IMG/VR virus record: IMGVR_UViG_3300046009_001256
Location: 1 to 30,374 of that record
Reading direction: 5' to 3' (one strand)
Length of the DNA stretch: 30,374 bases
From: a virus
A program made the translations under genes and the position numbers. A model generated the notes under the pieces. It was not told where the DNA came from, searched no databases, and worked only from the letters and a program-made list of their open reading frames with translations. Positions 1-6,402 of the stretch are shown piece by piece (within the stretch, counting starts at the first letter, position 1; each line of letters opens with the position of its first letter).

Positions 1-262
1 GATAGATTACAACAATTACCTTGGTGGGAATAATTATTGTTTATTGTTCAGAGAACTGATGTCTTTAAGGGTACCAGGGGGAACCAATCAGAGCTCTTAG
101 GTTGCATTACACCTTAAAATTATCTCATAGAAATCCCTAAGGTTGGGGATTGATGACTGACATCCCTACCGGGGACTAGTAATCATATGCTCGGGGTAGG
201 ATTATTAACTGCGGACTATGCCTACCCCTCGCATCGTCTACATTCGTAGACTCTGCTCGTGG
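1..262. other. Structured non-coding region at left edge
   Basis: No credible coding frame is visible on either strand. The right half holds several inverted repeats: AATCCC (132-137) can pair with GGGATT (146-151); the same GGGAT (146-150) can instead pair with ATCCC (162-166); CCTACC (165-170) can pair with GGTAGG (195-200); GGGGTAGG (193-200) can instead pair perfectly with CCTACCCC (221-228); and GTCTAC-ATTC-GTAGAC (236-251) is a 6-bp hairpin. Smaller palindromes (GGTACC near 71, AGAGCTCT near 90) lie to the left. I checked for tRNA and group I intron cores and found neither. It could be a structured phage RNA, a leader of a transcript entering from the left, or a packaging or replication region. 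The function is unknown. Confidence 0.55.
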
Positions 263-380
263 ATTAATTATATAATTATAATTATAGTTAAGAGTAATTA
301 GTTAATAATAAATTATATATATATATATATATTATTATATATAATTATAATTATAATAATACAATTATAACTAAAATGAA
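263..380. repeat. A/T-rich palindromic tract with two 16-bp palindromes and (AT)9
   Basis: Only a handful of G or C bases occur in this stretch. The perfect palindrome TATAATTATAATTATA is present twice, at 271-286 and 340-355, on either side of an (AT)9 run at about 315-332. The symmetry and extreme A/T content suggest an easily melted element such as an origin unwinding region, a genome-end or packaging site, or simply the upstream A/T-rich part of the promoter that follows. No iteron set or DnaA-box cluster was recognised. The alternating A/T run could vary in length between clones or assemblies. Confidence 0.6.
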
Positions 381-387
381 ATAGTAC

Positions 388-416
388 TTGACAAATTAAT
401 AATTTTATGATATACT
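388..416 (+). promoter_or_regulatory. Sigma-70 type promoter, extended -10
   Basis: The -35 box TTGACA (388-393) and -10 box TATACT (411-416) are separated by 17 nt, and a TGA just upstream of the -10 gives the TGn extended -10 form. The start point is predicted near 423, about 45 nt before the first coding gene. A second TATAAT at 424-429 has no matching -35. The element resembles the promoters at 11722 and 30063 and points to use of the host RNA polymerase. It would drive the terminase-small/fibre/lysis genes. Confidence 0.8.
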
Positions 417-453
417 ATTTGGGTATAATATAAATTCGTCTTACAAAAACTAA

Positions 454-471
454 ATGATTGCCGTCTTATGA
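454..471 (+). CDS. Possible 5-codon leader cistron (MIAVL)
   Basis: ATG at 454 opens a five-codon frame encoding MIAVL. Its TGA stop (469-471) overlaps the ATG at 468 of the next gene in an ATGA arrangement. It lies between the promoter start point and the first gene, so it could couple translation to that gene, which has no clear Shine-Dalgarno of its own. The minicistron has no obvious Shine-Dalgarno either. Chance occurrence is quite possible. Confidence 0.2.
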   Translation: MIAVL

Positions 472-1013
472 CTCTAAACAAATTACATGCTTCTATGAAA
501 GATGACATGGGTCGCTATAGGACTCAGAGTTTGTTCTGGGAGCTACGTTATGGTGTAGATGCGAAGTATCCCCCTATCTTCACCCTCAAAGCAGAAGATA
601 TTGAACGTGAAGGCGTTAAGTATCTTTCCCTCAAGAAGTTATACATGGCCTATGATCATGTTCCAGGACTTGAGTATGAGTTCGCAATGGACGTATTCAA
701 TTCCTGGGATCATTGGCAAAAGTTACAGGGAGATACAATCCCTACGATTAAAGACGAGATTAAAGCTTGGAGAGATGAACTAGACATTCGCATTAAGGCT
801 AAGGCCATTAAAGCACTCATGACTTCTTCACTCGATAACGATTCTAAAGGCGTTAATGCTGCAAAGTATCTAGTTGAAAAAGGTTACCTCTCTAAACGAG
901 GTCGTCCGTCTAAAGAAGAACTTGAACGCGAGAAGAAACAAATTCTCGGAATGAATAAAGACGTTGCTAGTGATCTAGAACGAATTGGTTTAAAGGTTGT
1001 CAATAATGCTTAA
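468..1013 (+). CDS. Putative terminase small subunit-like protein
   Basis: The protein has 181 residues. It resembles a family common next to packaging and tail genes of marine podophages. The N-terminal part carries a conserved W/F-E-L-R-Y-G-V-D segment (residues about 24-31) and an SWDHWQK segment near 79-85. A helical middle follows, then an AAKYLVEKGYLSKRGRPSKEE region (about 131-152) resembling the AT-hook-like RGRPSKEE end seen in phage small terminase or DNA-maturase-like proteins. In that role it would recognise the phage DNA and hand it to the large subunit at 8373. It is the first gene after the left promoter and lies far from the large subunit. The start follows a possible leader cistron; no strong Shine-Dalgarno is seen. 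The small-terminase call comes from remembered similarity plus the basic RGRP motif, so a generic phage DNA-binding protein remains possible. Confidence 0.5.
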   Translation: MTLNKLHASMKDDMGRYRTQSLFWELRYGVDAKYPPIFTLKAEDIEREGVKYLSLKKLYMAYDHVPGLEYEFAMDVFNSWDHWQKLQGDTIPTIKDEIKAWRDELDIRIKAKAIKALMTSSLDNDSKGVNAAKYLVEKGYLSKRGRPSKEELEREKKQILGMNKDVASDLERIGLKVVNNA

Positions 1014-1188
1014 CTATCCAGATCAAGATACATTCAGAGCTTACTGCGTTACTAAGAGCTATCCTAAACAATACAACGATGGCTTGAAGAAAGCTCTTGA
1101 AACTGATCTTGGTGTTTCTGGTTTATCACTACCAGACTTAATGAGACTCTACTCTGCAACTAATGGTTCAGAGTACTTGTACCCATAA
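1006..1188 (+). CDS. Small hypothetical protein
   Basis: The protein has 60 residues from the ATG at 1006 (the frame is open upstream to a TTG at 997, which is less likely). The start overlaps the end of the preceding gene by 8 nt, suggesting translational coupling. It is soluble, rich in Tyr and Leu, and has no membrane segment or recognised motif. The stop lies one base before the ATG of the HNH-like gene. Its position between packaging-like genes suggests an accessory structural or packaging role, which is inference only. Confidence 0.5.
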   Translation: MLNYPDQDTFRAYCVTKSYPKQYNDGLKKALETDLGVSGLSLPDLMRLYSATNGSEYLYP

Positions 1189-1189
1189 C

Positions 1190-1450
1190 ATGCCATTCAT
1201 GACTAATGGTCGTAGAGACTACAAAAAAGAACTCTCTTGGGAAAAGACAGAAAAGCCTAGCAGAGTTAAAGACAGAGCAAAACGTAATGCAGCAAGAAAA
1301 GCAGTAGGTCTTAAAGTTGGTGATAGTAGACAAGTAGATCATAAGCGTCCACTTAAAGGTGGAGGTAGTAATAAGAAATCAAACCTACGAGTTGTATCTG
1401 CAAAAACAAATTTAACAAAAGAAGCAATGAGGAAAAAACGTAATGGCTAA
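1190..1450 (+). CDS. HNH-like small basic protein
   Basis: The protein has 86 residues from ATG 1190; an in-frame ATG at 1199 would give MTNGRRDYKKE, which resembles the start of related proteins, and ATG 1163 is unlikely because it lies inside the previous gene. A Lys/Arg-rich N-terminal half precedes an HNH-like motif: VDHKRPLKGGGSNKKSNLR spans about 49-67, with Asp50-His51, Asn61, Asn65 and Asn74 as the likely core. Such proteins are common near phage packaging and tail genes, and some HNH proteins help terminase in cos packaging. No Cys knuckle is present and the fold is short, so either a minimal nicking nuclease or a DNA-binding relic is possible. The 3' end overlaps the next gene by 8 nt. 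Confidence 0.6.
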   Translation: MPFMTNGRRDYKKELSWEKTEKPSRVKDRAKRNAARKAVGLKVGDSRQVDHKRPLKGGGSNKKSNLRVVSAKTNLTKEAMRKKRNG

Positions 1451-1775
1451 AATAACACTACCTACCATATCATCTGGTTATGCTACCACTACTCAGCTTA
1501 ACAATGCATTTGATTCAATAGAAACAGAATTTCAAAATAAAGTTTTATATCGAGACAATCCATCTGGCGAACCAAACGTCATGGAACAAGATCTTGATAT
1601 GAATAGTAACAAGATAATCAACGTAAGTGATGTAGAAGTAGGAGGTGTTAATATTTTAACATCAATGCAAACTATTTACGATGAGTATGAAGCACTAACA
1701 AACAGGGTAACAATTAGTACAAGCTCTCCAACAGGTGGTACCAATGGAGATATTTGGTTTAAAGTAAGCGTTTAA
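1443..1775 (+). CDS. Tail fibre/appendage-type structural protein
   Basis: The protein has 110 residues. The N-terminus (ITLPTISSGYATTTQLNNAF) and the segment MEQDLDMNSNKIINVSDVEV at about 46-65 are typical of the adaptor or shaft start of podophage tail fibres, in which a statement of the type DMNSNKIINL recurs. It is much shorter than a full fibre (T7 gp17 has 553 residues) and ends with a GTNGDIWFKV motif common in phage fibre ends. It opens the fibre cassette and is coupled by an 8-nt overlap to the HNH-like gene. It may form the proximal, virion-attached part of a multi-protein fibre. Confidence 0.6.
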   Translation: MAKITLPTISSGYATTTQLNNAFDSIETEFQNKVLYRDNPSGEPNVMEQDLDMNSNKIINVSDVEVGGVNILTSMQTIYDEYEALTNRVTISTSSPTGGTNGDIWFKVSV

Positions 1776-1790
1776 TTAAGGGAGAAGTAA

Positions 1791-2183
1791 ATGGCAGCAT
1801 TATCAAATTACGCAGAGAAGTTATTGCTCGATTGGGCGATGACTACAGGCTCTGCAACACGACCAACAGCATGGTACGTTGCATTATACACTGCAGCTCC
1901 AGATGATACAGGTGGTGGTACAGAAGTTTCAGGTTCAGGTTATTCACGTCAATCAGTAACATTCGGTGCAGCATCAAGCCCAGGTGGTACGACTTCAAAC
2001 ACAGGAGCAGTTACATTCACAGCATCTGGTGGTTCTTGGGGTACAGTATCTCACATTGGTATCTTTGATAACTCATCTGGTGGTAACTTGTTATGGCACG
2101 GTTCTATGACTGCATCTAAGTCTGTAGCTGACGGTGATACACTAGAATTCTCAATCGGCAATATTGATCTAACTCTAGCTTAA
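1791..2183 (+). CDS. Gp80-like phage structural protein
   Basis: The protein has 130 residues and matches in layout a widespread phage minor structural family (Gp80-like): an N-terminal helix (LSNYAEKLLLDWAM), a WYVALYTAAPDD strand near 28-39, a GSGYSRQSVTF segment near 47-57, and a C-terminal beta region with HIGIFDNSSGGNLLWHG. It is rich in Gly, Ser and Thr with no signal or membrane segment. A clear Shine-Dalgarno (AAGGGAGAA) lies upstream. Placement within the fibre cassette supports a virion appendage role, though the exact position in the virion is not known. Confidence 0.65.
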   Translation: MAALSNYAEKLLLDWAMTTGSATRPTAWYVALYTAAPDDTGGGTEVSGSGYSRQSVTFGAASSPGGTTSNTGAVTFTASGGSWGTVSHIGIFDNSSGGNLLWHGSMTASKSVADGDTLEFSIGNIDLTLA

Positions 2184-2185
2184 TC

Positions 2186-3067
2186 ATGGCTGATGGCTTT
2201 CGTGTTCTCGAAAATGGGGACTATAGGATCACGGAAGCAGATGTGTTCCGAATCACTGAGAAGTTCTCTGAACAGTTCAGTGATCTAAGTGCAACTGGAA
2301 GTTTAAGTGCACTTCAAAGTTTAAAGCAAGTAGGATTTTTTGATAATGGTGGTGAAGGATTCTGTGCATCAGTAGCTACTTTAACTAAGTATGGTGCAAG
2401 TGCCCTAACAGGTACAGGTACGTTAGATAATGTAGGTAATCTACAAGCAAAAGGATTCTCTAACTTATCAGCTCAAGGATCTTTAGATTCACAAGCTCGT
2501 GTAGTTAAATATGTATTTGCAGATTTAAGTTCTACAGGTAGTGCTTCATTTGATGGATATAGCACTTACAGAACAACAGTAGACCTAGCTGCAACAGCAT
2601 CTAAACTATCTGAAAACTATGCTAAGTTTAGTGGAGCTACACATAACTTTAATGGTGTAGCTACTATTACTGAAAACTCTAGACTCGTTGCTTATAGAAA
2701 TTCAGATCTACAAGCGACAGGTACACTAGCAGTAGTTCCAACACTAAGATTAAATGGAGCTACAAGTTTAACAGGCACAGGTAGTTTAAGTTCTATTGGA
2801 CTTAGAATTAAGTTTGCTGAATCAGCTCTTAGTGGAACTGGTAGTATAGCAGCAGATGGTGATAGTAAGTTAGGTGGATCTACAAGTTTAAGTGCTACAG
2901 GATCTATTACTCCTGAAGGAACATTGATACCATTTACTTCAACAATGTATGTAAAAGTTAGTGGAACATGGAAGACATCTACTCCCTATGTCAAACATGT
3001 TGGTACTTGGAAAGAACCAACTAGAATATACAAAAAAGTAAGTGGTGCTTGGAAGAGGGTTTACTAG
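2186..3067 (+). CDS. Repeat-containing tail fibre-like protein
   Basis: The protein has 293 residues in three parts. Residues 1-30 contain two RITE motifs (YRITEADV, FRITEKF). Residues 34-254 are built of about eleven 20-residue units with a core of the form L-[ST]-x-T-G-[ST]-L; clear cores begin at 34, 74, 94, 114, 134, 175, 195, 215 and 235, with two degenerate units between. Residues 254-293 contain three copies of a short Y-x-K-x-x-G-x-W-K motif (VKVSGTWK, VKHVGTWK, KKVSGAWK). The strict period suggests a beta-solenoid or fibrous shaft ending in a small beta cap. The next gene encodes a short relative with matching ends. No enzymatic motif is seen. Start ATG 2186 follows the previous stop by 2 nt. 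Confidence 0.6.
   Translation: MADGFRVLENGDYRITEADVFRITEKFSEQFSDLSATGSLSALQSLKQVGFFDNGGEGFCASVATLTKYGASALTGTGTLDNVGNLQAKGFSNLSAQGSLDSQARVVKYVFADLSSTGSASFDGYSTYRTTVDLAATASKLSENYAKFSGATHNFNGVATITENSRLVAYRNSDLQATGTLAVVPTLRLNGATSLTGTGSLSSIGLRIKFAESALSGTGSIAADGDSKLGGSTSLSATGSITPEGTLIPFTSTMYVKVSGTWKTSTPYVKHVGTWKEPTRIYKKVSGAWKRVY
2285..2947 (+). repeat. 60-bp coding repeat array (20-residue units)
   Basis: Within the gene at 2186, the LxxTGxL-type core recurs every 60 bp: cores begin at 2285, 2405, 2465, 2525, 2585, 2708, 2768, 2828 and 2888. Units at about 2345 and 2645 are degenerate, and one extra codon lies before 2708. The period is kept more at protein than at DNA level, which indicates old, selected repeats rather than a recent expansion. 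Confidence 0.75.
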
Positions 3068-3373
3068 ATGCCTCTAATTCAATACGGACAAGTAGAATCA
3101 GGAATCATTACAGATGTAACTCGTATTACTGAAGCATCAGATACTAGAATTACAGAAGCAGGTGATACTCGTATTACAGCTGAAATAGCCGTAAATAACA
3201 GTACAGGTTATTTAAACGCAATACCAACATTAACTACATTCTTTCAGAACATGTATTACAATGTTGGAGGTTCTTGGAAAATATCAACTCCTTATGTTAA
3301 TCATAATGGAACGTGGAAACTACCAGATCAGATTTATATTAAACAAAGTGGCAATTGGAAAAGGGTCTATTAG
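3068..3373 (+). CDS. Short paralogue of the upstream repeat fibre protein
   Basis: The protein has 101 residues. It starts with three TRITEA-type motifs (residues about 18-37), equivalent to the two RITE motifs of its neighbour, and ends with about 40 residues that match the neighbour's end, including P-Y-V, G-T-W-K and the terminal W-K-R-V-Y. The middle has one stretch, STGYLNAIPTL (about 45-55), resembling a single 20-residue repeat of the neighbour (ATGTLAVVPTL). It therefore looks like a tandem duplicate with one repeat instead of about eleven. The ATG directly follows the upstream stop, preceded by GAGGG as Shine-Dalgarno. Role: probably a virion appendage subunit. Confidence 0.55.
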   Translation: MPLIQYGQVESGIITDVTRITEASDTRITEAGDTRITAEIAVNNSTGYLNAIPTLTTFFQNMYYNVGGSWKISTPYVNHNGTWKLPDQIYIKQSGNWKRVY

Positions 3374-3817
3374 ATGGCAAATGTAAAAATATCAGGATTA
3401 ACCGCAGCGGGTTCCGTTGCAGGTGCCAATGAATTTGAAATAAACGAAGCAGGTACGAGTAAGAAGGTTACTGGTACTCAAATTACTACGTTTGTATTTA
3501 GTGGCAATGAAATCTCAATGCCAGGCACTGGTTCCTTAACACTTCCAAAGGGTAATGACGGAGCTCGTCCAGGAACACCAACCGCTGGTATGATTCGTTA
3601 TAATACCACATCAGGTGGTTTTGAAGGTTATACAACAGCTTGGGGAGCAATTGGTGGTGGTGCCTCTGCTGGAGGTGTCATCTATGAAAATTCAAATAGC
3701 ATCTCATCCAATTATACATTAAGTACAGCTAAAAATGGTTTTAGTGTAGGTCCAATCACAGTCGCTTCTGGCGTAACAGTTACAGTTCCTAGCGGTCAAC
3801 GCTGGGTAGTATTATAG
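3374..3817 (+). CDS. Tail fibre-like structural protein
   Basis: The protein has 147 residues and is rich in Gly, Ser, Thr and Val. The N-terminus (KISGLTAAGSVAGANEFEIN) is of the type found at the head of many phage appendage proteins. A middle GTPTAGMIRYNTTSGGFEGY segment (about 70-89) and a C-terminal VTVPSGQRWVV (about 136-146) are both common elements of phage fibre proteins. It begins immediately after the previous stop, preceded by AAGGG, and is likely a receptor-contacting or connector part of the tail fibre. No enzymatic motif is seen. Confidence 0.55.
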   Translation: MANVKISGLTAAGSVAGANEFEINEAGTSKKVTGTQITTFVFSGNEISMPGTGSLTLPKGNDGARPGTPTAGMIRYNTTSGGFEGYTTAWGAIGGGASAGGVIYENSNSISSNYTLSTAKNGFSVGPITVASGVTVTVPSGQRWVVL

Positions 3818-3826
3818 GAGAAATAG

Positions 3827-4408
3827 ATGGCTTCAATAGATGCATCAACAAGTGGCGCTGGTGGAATAATAACCACTGCTGATAACACTGGCACTTTAAA
3901 CCTACAATCTGGTGGCACTACTATTGCTACTATTAATAGCACTGGATTATCTATGGCTAGTGGAAAAGTATTAGCTCCTACTGGACCATCATTTTCAGCT
4001 AGTTCATCATCTACATCAAGTATATCCCACGCTACTAATACTAAAATTCCGTTTGCTACGGAAGATTGGGATACTAATTCAAATTATGATAATACCACAA
4101 ATTACAGATTTACTCCTACAGTAGCTGGTTATTATCAAGTTAATATAAAAATTCAACTTGATAATACTGGTTCTGGCGGTGAAACATATACAGCTTTGTA
4201 TAAAAATGGATCTTCACATAAACGAGTAGGATTTACTCCAAATATTGCTTCCACTCAAAGATCTCCAGTAGGTTCTATTTTAGTTTATTTAAATGGATCA
4301 ACAGATTATGTAGAAGCTTATGTTTTTCAAAATACTGGAGGATCTGTCCCATTAAATGGAACTTCAGAATTTAATTATTTTCAAGCGTTTTTAGTGAGGG
4401 CTGCATAA
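3827..4408 (+). CDS. Tail fibre protein with C1q/TNF-like jelly-roll domain
   Basis: The protein has 193 residues. The first part (about 1-55) is a low-complexity Gly/Ser/Thr shaft with an LNLQSGGTTIATINSTGLSM segment. The second half (about 70-193) has the pattern of a C1q/TNF-like jelly roll: KIPFATEDWDTNSNYD, then FTPTVAGYYQVNIKIQL and, near the end, EFNYFQAFLV. Such domains trimerise and cap phage fibres, often contacting surface polysaccharide. A GGAGAA Shine-Dalgarno precedes the ATG. The stop overlaps the next ATG by one base. Receptor binding is inferred from family and context. Confidence 0.6.
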   Translation: MASIDASTSGAGGIITTADNTGTLNLQSGGTTIATINSTGLSMASGKVLAPTGPSFSASSSSTSSISHATNTKIPFATEDWDTNSNYDNTTNYRFTPTVAGYYQVNIKIQLDNTGSGGETYTALYKNGSSHKRVGFTPNIASTQRSPVGSILVYLNGSTDYVEAYVFQNTGGSVPLNGTSEFNYFQAFLVRAA

Positions 4409-4569
4409 TGACATTATACGAAAAAATTAAATCAATATATCCACAGTTAGAAGATAAAGATTTTATGACTGTCATCATCTTACAAAACGACTCTGATGGT
4501 CGTGGAGATTACATAGCTAAATGGGAACATCCTACATTAGCTAAACCAACAGAGGAGCAATTAGCATGA
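4408..4569 (+). CDS. Small XkdW-like/fibre-associated protein
   Basis: The protein has 53 residues and starts MTLYEKIKSIYPQLEDKDFM. A conserved QNDSDGRGDYIAKWEHPTLA segment occupies about 26-45 and the end is PTEEQLA. This layout recurs in small proteins encoded among phage fibre genes, which I associate with the XkdW family or with fibre assembly helpers. The start shares one base with the previous stop (TAATG) and the end overlaps the next start by 4 nt (ATGA), so it is translationally coupled on both sides. No catalytic motif is visible. Confidence 0.6.
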   Translation: MTLYEKIKSIYPQLEDKDFMTVIILQNDSDGRGDYIAKWEHPTLAKPTEEQLA

Positions 4570-5153
4570 GCAGTGTAATCATAGCGGGGGATACTTCTGG
4601 CACAGTAACACTATCAGCACCAGCAGTAGCTGGCACGACAACACTTACGTTGCCATCAACAAGTGGCACTGTAGTTACCACAAACACTATGCCAGCTGGA
4701 AGTATGTTGCAAATAGTAAGTACTACAAAAACAGATACTTGGTCAAATACTACACAAAATGCATGGAATGATGTAACAGGGCTATCAGTAAGTATTACCC
4801 CATCTTCTTCATCTAATAAAATTTTAGTGACTGGTCAATTAAGTTATGCAGCATCATCAAATTTATATTTTAGAATAGTTAGAGGTTCAACAGCTATTGC
4901 TGTAGGTGATACTGCAGGCTCAAGAATTTCTTGTACAGGTGCTAGTGGATATAACTTTGCTGATGGTAATGTAGGTGAAAATGCTACATTTGAATATTTA
5001 GATTCTCCATCAACAACATCATCAACAACATACAAAATTCAAGTATATGGATTTAATATCGCACAATTTGTAAATAGAGTTGTTACTGATTCTGATAGTA
5101 ATGTATCCCCTAGAAATGTAAGCACCATTACATTAACGGAGGTAAAAGCATAA
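4566..5153 (+). CDS. Tail fibre-like structural protein
   Basis: The protein has 195 residues. The N-terminal 40 residues are a Ser/Thr/Gly/Val-rich segment (VTLSAPAVAGTTTLTLPSTS) of the kind that starts many marine phage fibre proteins. The C-terminal part (about 45-195) is a predicted all-beta domain with SVSITPSSSSNKILVTGQLS and a STTYKIQVYG strand, and resembles a fibre tip domain. It overlaps neighbours at both ends (ATGA upstream, one base downstream). Receptor contact is inferred from context only. Confidence 0.6.
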   Translation: MSSVIIAGDTSGTVTLSAPAVAGTTTLTLPSTSGTVVTTNTMPAGSMLQIVSTTKTDTWSNTTQNAWNDVTGLSVSITPSSSSNKILVTGQLSYAASSNLYFRIVRGSTAIAVGDTAGSRISCTGASGYNFADGNVGENATFEYLDSPSTTSSTTYKIQVYGFNIAQFVNRVVTDSDSNVSPRNVSTITLTEVKA

Positions 5154-5428
5154 TGAAACATCAAGCTATATATGCACTATATCCTAATGTTGTTATGATT
5201 AATGACAGCACAGGTGCTTTTGATAAAGATGGAAATAAAGTAGAAATTAATTTAGATTTAGTTAATGCATGGGTAGATCCAGAAGCATACAAGGCTAAAC
5301 GTGCAGCAGAGTATCCACCATATACAGACTATCTAGATGGTATCGTCAAAGGTGATAACGCACAAGTGCAAGCATACATAGACGCTTGTAACGCAGTTAA
5401 GAATAAGTATCCTAAAGGAGCAGCATAA
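5153..5428 (+). CDS. Small conserved fibre-cassette protein
   Basis: The protein has 91 residues. It starts MKHQAIYALYPNVVMINDST, carries an RAAEYPPYTDYLDGIVKGD segment at about 50-68 and ends AVKNKYPKGAA. This type of small soluble protein, with the EYPPxxDYLDxxVKGD motif, is found beside tail fibre genes in many phages and may be a fibre assembly chaperone or minor subunit. It is translationally coupled on both sides by one-base overlaps. The family is recognised from memory; no structure-based role is established here. Confidence 0.6.
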   Translation: MKHQAIYALYPNVVMINDSTGAFDKDGNKVEINLDLVNAWVDPEAYKAKRAAEYPPYTDYLDGIVKGDNAQVQAYIDACNAVKNKYPKGAA

Positions 5429-6402
5429 TGGCAATGACACTTGATGGCTCAAATGGAGTCACGTTTAATGACGCATCTCTACAAGCTGCTGCAGCGTCAC
5501 CTTATGTGCTAAAGAACCGTATTATAAATGGTGCTATGCAAATATGGCAAAGAGGCACAAGCATTACAACTAACGGAGCTTATACAGCAGATAGATGGAC
5601 TGAAGTAAGTGGAAACTCTAATCAGCATATACAATCCACAGATGCACCTACTAATTTTGGCTATTCAATGCAAATTATTGGTGTTGGTGCAAATATGAAC
5701 CAAAGAATTGAAAGTTTAAATTGTCAAGATTTATCAGGACAAACAATTACAGTAAGTTTTTGGGTTAAAAATACAAGTGGAACAGATGGTTTAATTTTAG
5801 GTTTATATTATCCTAATACTGCTGATAATTTTGGTTCTCTTACGCAAATTGGTTCAAATATAACAATATCATCTAATCCTTCTTCATCTTGGACGCAATA
5901 TACAACTACATTTACTAGTTTACCAGCAGGCTCTAAAAATGGATTAAGTTTATATTTGGCTAGATTAGGAACTGGAGCTGTATCAACAACTTGGTATCTT
6001 ACTGGCGTGCAATTAGAAATAGGCTCAACAGCAACACCATTTGAACGCAGACTTTATAGTCAAGAACTTATTAACTGTCAGAGGTATTGCAGAACTATAG
6101 GTCCAGCTGGAGGAGATGGAGCAATGTTTAGTGGAGTTGCTTATCTAACTAACAACATTATTGCATCATATACCTTTCCAACAATGAGAGTTGCTCCATC
6201 TGCAACTATTACAAGTGCAACTTCTCTTGATGTTGTAGTTGGTAATAATGTAATCCACAATAATAATACTTTTTCAATAAGTGAATTGACTCCAAATTCA
6301 GGTCAACCAGCTGTTAGTAATAGTGGAACTCCTTACACAATAGGTCATGGAGCAGTTATTCGTTCTGATGGCATGGCTATAATTTTATCTGCGGAGCTAT
6401 AA
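5428..6402 (+). CDS. Tail fibre/receptor-binding protein with carbohydrate-binding-like domain
   Basis: At 324 residues this is the longest protein of the fibre cassette. It begins with the DGSNGVTFNDASLQAAA head common in phage fibres, followed by KNRIINGAMQIWQRGTSITT (about 30-49) and TADRWTEVSG (about 54-63), a signature of phage and prophage proteins with a galactose-binding-like jelly roll. Later segments TVSFWVKNTSG (about 107-117) and LTGVQLEIGSTATPFERR (about 190-207) complete that domain. The C-terminal 110 residues are variable-looking beta sequence. It is the best candidate for the host-recognition tip; the receptor is unknown. Confidence 0.65.
   Translation: MAMTLDGSNGVTFNDASLQAAAASPYVLKNRIINGAMQIWQRGTSITTNGAYTADRWTEVSGNSNQHIQSTDAPTNFGYSMQIIGVGANMNQRIESLNCQDLSGQTITVSFWVKNTSGTDGLILGLYYPNTADNFGSLTQIGSNITISSNPSSSWTQYTTTFTSLPAGSKNGLSLYLARLGTGAVSTTWYLTGVQLEIGSTATPFERRLYSQELINCQRYCRTIGPAGGDGAMFSGVAYLTNNIIASYTFPTMRVAPSATITSATSLDVVVGNNVIHNNNTFSISELTPNSGQPAVSNSGTPYTIGHGAVIRSDGMAIILSAEL

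Noticed and set aside
122-262. Possible tRNA or group I intron in the hairpin-rich left region
   Set aside because: No cloverleaf with a TTCRANY T-loop and 7-bp acceptor stem could be laid out. GGACTA-type strings (174-179, 213-218) recall intron P7, but the pairing partners and the other core elements are missing.
424-429. TATAAT as a second promoter of the first gene
   Set aside because: No -35-like box lies 16-18 nt upstream and no TGn precedes it; the TTGACA/TATACT pair just upstream is much better.
2285-2947. 60-bp periodicity as CRISPR or non-coding tandem repeat
   Set aside because: The repeats are in frame, divergent at DNA level and conserved at protein level, and lie within an intact fibre-like gene.
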